A DNA stretch of 64,000 nt from Lanius collurio (taxonomy: Eukaryota > Chordata > Aves > Passeriformes > Laniidae): contig JACBWW010000016.1 of the NCBI GenBank assembly GCA_020086605.1, forward strand, positions 1,412,269 to 1,476,268, written 5' to 3'. A model generated the notes under the pieces. That model saw nothing but the letters and a program-made list of their open reading frames with translations. It ran no database searches and was not told where the DNA came from. This document shows, in pieces, positions 61,337 through 64,000 of this stretch. A program made the translations under genes and the position numbers. The number at the start of each line of letters is the position of its first letter. Within the stretch, counting starts at the first letter, position 1.

Positions 61337-62627
61337 GCAAGGCTTTATTTCATTCCCTGTCTTCATATAGTCCTCAAATACTTCTTGGATTTCAGTCTTT
61401 CATTTTGGTTATCTAAAGTTCATAGTAACAATCTATCACATTTCACCTGTACACAAGGTTGCTCTCAGACTCGTGTTTCCAGTAAAAGAGAAAATGTGTG
61501 AGCTAACAGACCTTGCATTTCCCATGTGCATAAATAATGAGTAATTTAGTATCTGTAGGTACTGACTAAAAACTTTCTAAGGTAAATTAAAATTGGATGT
61601 TGTAGGTATGGATATCTATTTATAAATAAAACATAAGTAGTCTTTTCTCTGAATTCTTTTTCTATAGATCAGACTTGGTGATTATAGCAGTCCAATTTAG
61701 CTTTGATCCTTCGTGACTTCTATCAGTTTCATTTCCTTTGTTAAAATGGGAAAAGGGTTGAATTTCAGCTCTGTGCCATTGGTACTGTAAAGTCAGTGCT
61801 TGGTGTTAAAAGGTACAAAGCCCATTGTTAAAGATGATTTATTTGATTACATATTTTTATTTTGTTGATTGCTAGACAGCCTACGTAGGACAGACATACT
61901 TCAGAATACTTATTTCATGGTTTGGATGTTTAATTTTGTTAAATCTTCCAGACTTCTTCATGTTTAGTTAATGACTTGGTGTAATCTAGCTATTGACAAG
62001 AGACTTTTGTACAATAGTATTTCCTTTTGCTTCAGGAGTTAATCTGACCTGTTTCAGTGGTTATGTACTCTTTCAAATTTACAAAGCCTTATTTTGAATG
62101 TGCTCATGAAAACTGAAGACCTAGAATAAATACGTCTCAAGACTACTGAACACTTGGAAGTGAAAAATTATTTATCTCGTTGTTCCCTTACAGCATGGAG
62201 TGGGCTTTAAATAATTTTGGACCTCCACTGGAGTGATGAAATTGAAAGCCTTCTCTGAAATTTAGTCTAAGATGAAAATAGAACATTTTATTGTAATGGA
62301 GAATGCAAATAGAACTATTTCTTTCGATTGGTGCAATATTCAAGGTGGTTTTCTCATGGCAGTCTCTATAGGAATGCATCATTAAGGAAGCTGTTTTACA
62401 GGCCTGCTCCAATTAATATTTTTACATTATTATATCAGACTACAGAAGAGTATTGCAACTATCCCAGAGTAGCACAGAATGCCACCTTGGTCTTGGAAGA
62501 AACAAAATTAATTTCTGAGAGAAATCTGAACAACTGCACTGTTAGAACTCCATACTAGATGTTATTGTATGAAAGCTCTTATTACTCAGGTATGGAAAAA
62601 TGTATATTCACCTGAATGTTTTTACAG
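61337..62627 (+). other. SUCO: SUCO intron 3 (GC-AG type)
   Basis: This 1.3-kb AT-rich intron begins GCAAGG and ends tgtttttacag. No other feature is seen. Confidence 0.75.
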
Positions 62628-62773
62628 ACAACAGAAATAAGTGAAACAAGCCAGCCTGAAGTTGTGAGTTCACCTTCAGTAGATGTAAATGAAGCTTCTT
62701 CCAGCATAGTTCCAAGCACTGAAAACACTTCCAGTTCACCTACCTCAGAGATACCTCCAGTCTCACAGCCCGA
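62628..62773 (+). CDS. SUCO: SUCO exon 4
   Basis: After acceptor tgtttttacag the exon encodes TTEISETSQPEVVSSPSVDV, then NEASSSIVPSTENTSSSPTS, then EIPPVSQP and two bases of the next codon, with donor gtaagc. The pattern PxVVxxxxxVDxxEx SS and the Ser/Thr-rich SSSxTSEIxPVS ending align well with human SUCO (for example SSSSTSEITPISK). The segment is an acidic, Ser/Thr-rich, probably disordered and glycosylated lumenal stretch. It leaves in phase 2 and the gene continues past the window. Confidence 0.93.
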
Positions 62774-64000
62774 GTAAGCTCTTTCAATTCTGTTGTTTTG
62801 GTCTTTGAGAGAATATAATTTACTCTGCTCTTGTTCAGATGTTTAGTAGGGATAAGATGGGACTGCTTCACACAATTGTTTTGGTGGTTTATAGTGTCAG
62901 TGCTAGTGGAGTGTGCCACCATTTACTCAGTGTGTGGATAAATGGTTGCATGCTTTTGTGAAGTGGAATACTATTGCCATGATCAGTTTCTAAGCTGCTG
63001 CTTTGAAAAAAAAGCCAACGTGCTTAGATAATCTGTACTATAAAAGCTCTCAGGGCTTTACCATTAGGATTTCTGCCCTTCACAAATGTGTCAACAAGCA
63101 TTGAGGCTGCTTCAGCAATGGCCTCTGCTTTCAGTGTAGGAACAACTCTGCAGAGTTTTGTCTCAACTTCTTGTAGTAAGAGATTTGTGACAAAATAGCA
63201 AATTCTCATATAAATGCAGTCAAGGCAGCTCAGCATTTAGTGTATTGCAGAGCTGCCTCTGCTGCAGGCAGCTTTCTGGAGTCCATGTACTTCATTTTGT
63301 TTCCCTTCTCTTGTCCTATCAAATGGGAACTGTAGTGTGGAAATTTGTGTGTGCATACTTGCAAGGATTTTCACAAAGTTCTGTTGGGCTTTTTTATGTG
63401 CTAGGGGAAGTTATGTTGTTCTGACTGTTGATAAAAATGAAGTATTTTGTTAGATAAAAATTCAACATGTTGAAAATGAAGTAAGACTTGTCTTTGATGT
63501 TTTGGGTTTTTTAAGAGTTCAGTCTTTCTGCTTTACCAAATTTAAGTTCTTTCCCATAGAAAAGGTATGGAAATTTTGTTCGCTGGCTGATCTTGCCTAG
63601 TCTGCCAGGGCTAACGCTTAAACACATTTTGATACTTCATCAGTGTCTTTAATTGGAAGTCTTCCAAAATTTGCAGTGTTTATAAAGAAAAATTGGAATG
63701 TTGCTTCAGCCTGTTTTTTTTATAGCTTTTGTTGACTATTCCACTGATTTGTTTGTGTAATGTGTTGTAAGCTCTACTGTTGTCACATCTTAGAAAGAGA
63801 CAGGATGTTATTTTCTTTGAAACATTCAGGTGGTGTCTGGTAATTGTTGGAAATTGTCTGGCTGTCATAGCTGGGGAATACTGGAGTGGTGAACTCTGAA
63901 GACTTGAGCTATGAAATGAATGAAAATAGAAACTTGGTTTGGAGCACCTGATGTTAATGCTGGGCAGTGGTGTTGTGACACCAGTGCCATTTACAGGAGG
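62774..64000 (+). other. SUCO: SUCO intron 4 (partial)
   Basis: The start of the next intron runs to the end of the window. It includes an unexplained coding-like minus-strand stretch at 63024-63236. Confidence 0.85.
63024..63236 (-). other. Coding-like antisense fragment (possible pseudogene)
   Basis: A 70-codon minus-strand frame contains an amphipathic, conserved-looking stretch, EVETKLCRVVPTLKAEAIAE followed by AASMLVDTFVKGRNPNGKAL. The other frames of the same strand contain stops. I cannot name the parent protein. It could be a decayed retrocopy or chance. Confidence 0.22.

Overview
This is a window of vertebrate, almost certainly avian, genomic DNA. Three intron-rich genes lie in the order DNM3 (+), PIGC (-), SUCO (+), which is the conserved gene order of human chromosome 1q24. 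The only interspersed repeats I recognise are CR1 LINE ends carrying the ATTCTATG-type 3' tail. Genes are AT-rich and T-rich in introns, with CpG-rich promoters. There are two assembly gaps (12261-12637 and 36162-36557). I see nothing prokaryotic, no CRISPR array, no tRNA or rRNA, and no intact mobile element.

Region 1 (1 to about 30.5 kb) is the 3' end of dynamin-3. Three constant exons encode the GTPase effector domain and the proline/arginine-rich domain (6178-6342, 10421-10647, 11237-11473). Three separate, phase-compatible terminal exons follow (24564, 28600, 30297). Each supplies a different C-terminus and its own stop. Two tails keep a class II SH3 ligand (PxxPxR) and the third replaces it with an acidic tail resembling the long tail of dynamin-1. 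The 13-kb intron before the first tail holds an intragenic CpG island, a paired hairpin and a polypyrimidine tract.

Region 2 (30.5 to 46.7 kb) is GC-richer and mostly intergenic. It contains the single-exon PIGC gene on the minus strand, whose CpG-island promoter runs into an assembly gap. I recognise no other gene here. There is a CR1 copy at 45.4 kb, one unexplained minus-strand open frame of about 298 codons at 41 kb, and a candidate 33-nt exon at 31.1 kb.

Region 3 (46.7 kb to the end) is the 5' end of SUCO. It has a CpG-island promoter with upstream YY1- and ZNF143-like motifs, the signal-peptide exon, an 11.4-kb first intron, and exons 2 to 4; the gene continues beyond the window. Exon 3 ends at a GC rather than GT donor. 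Inside intron 1, about 54.2-57.6 kb shows reversed strand composition, which suggests an inverted segment or an assembly flip.

The three genes are not a functional unit. Dynamin-3 is a membrane-fission GTPase, PIGC makes the first GPI-anchor intermediate in the ER, and SUCO is an ER/nuclear-envelope SUN-like glycoprotein. They are linked by conserved synteny only. I found no convincing new biological system. The most informative novelty is the triple alternative C-terminus of DNM3.
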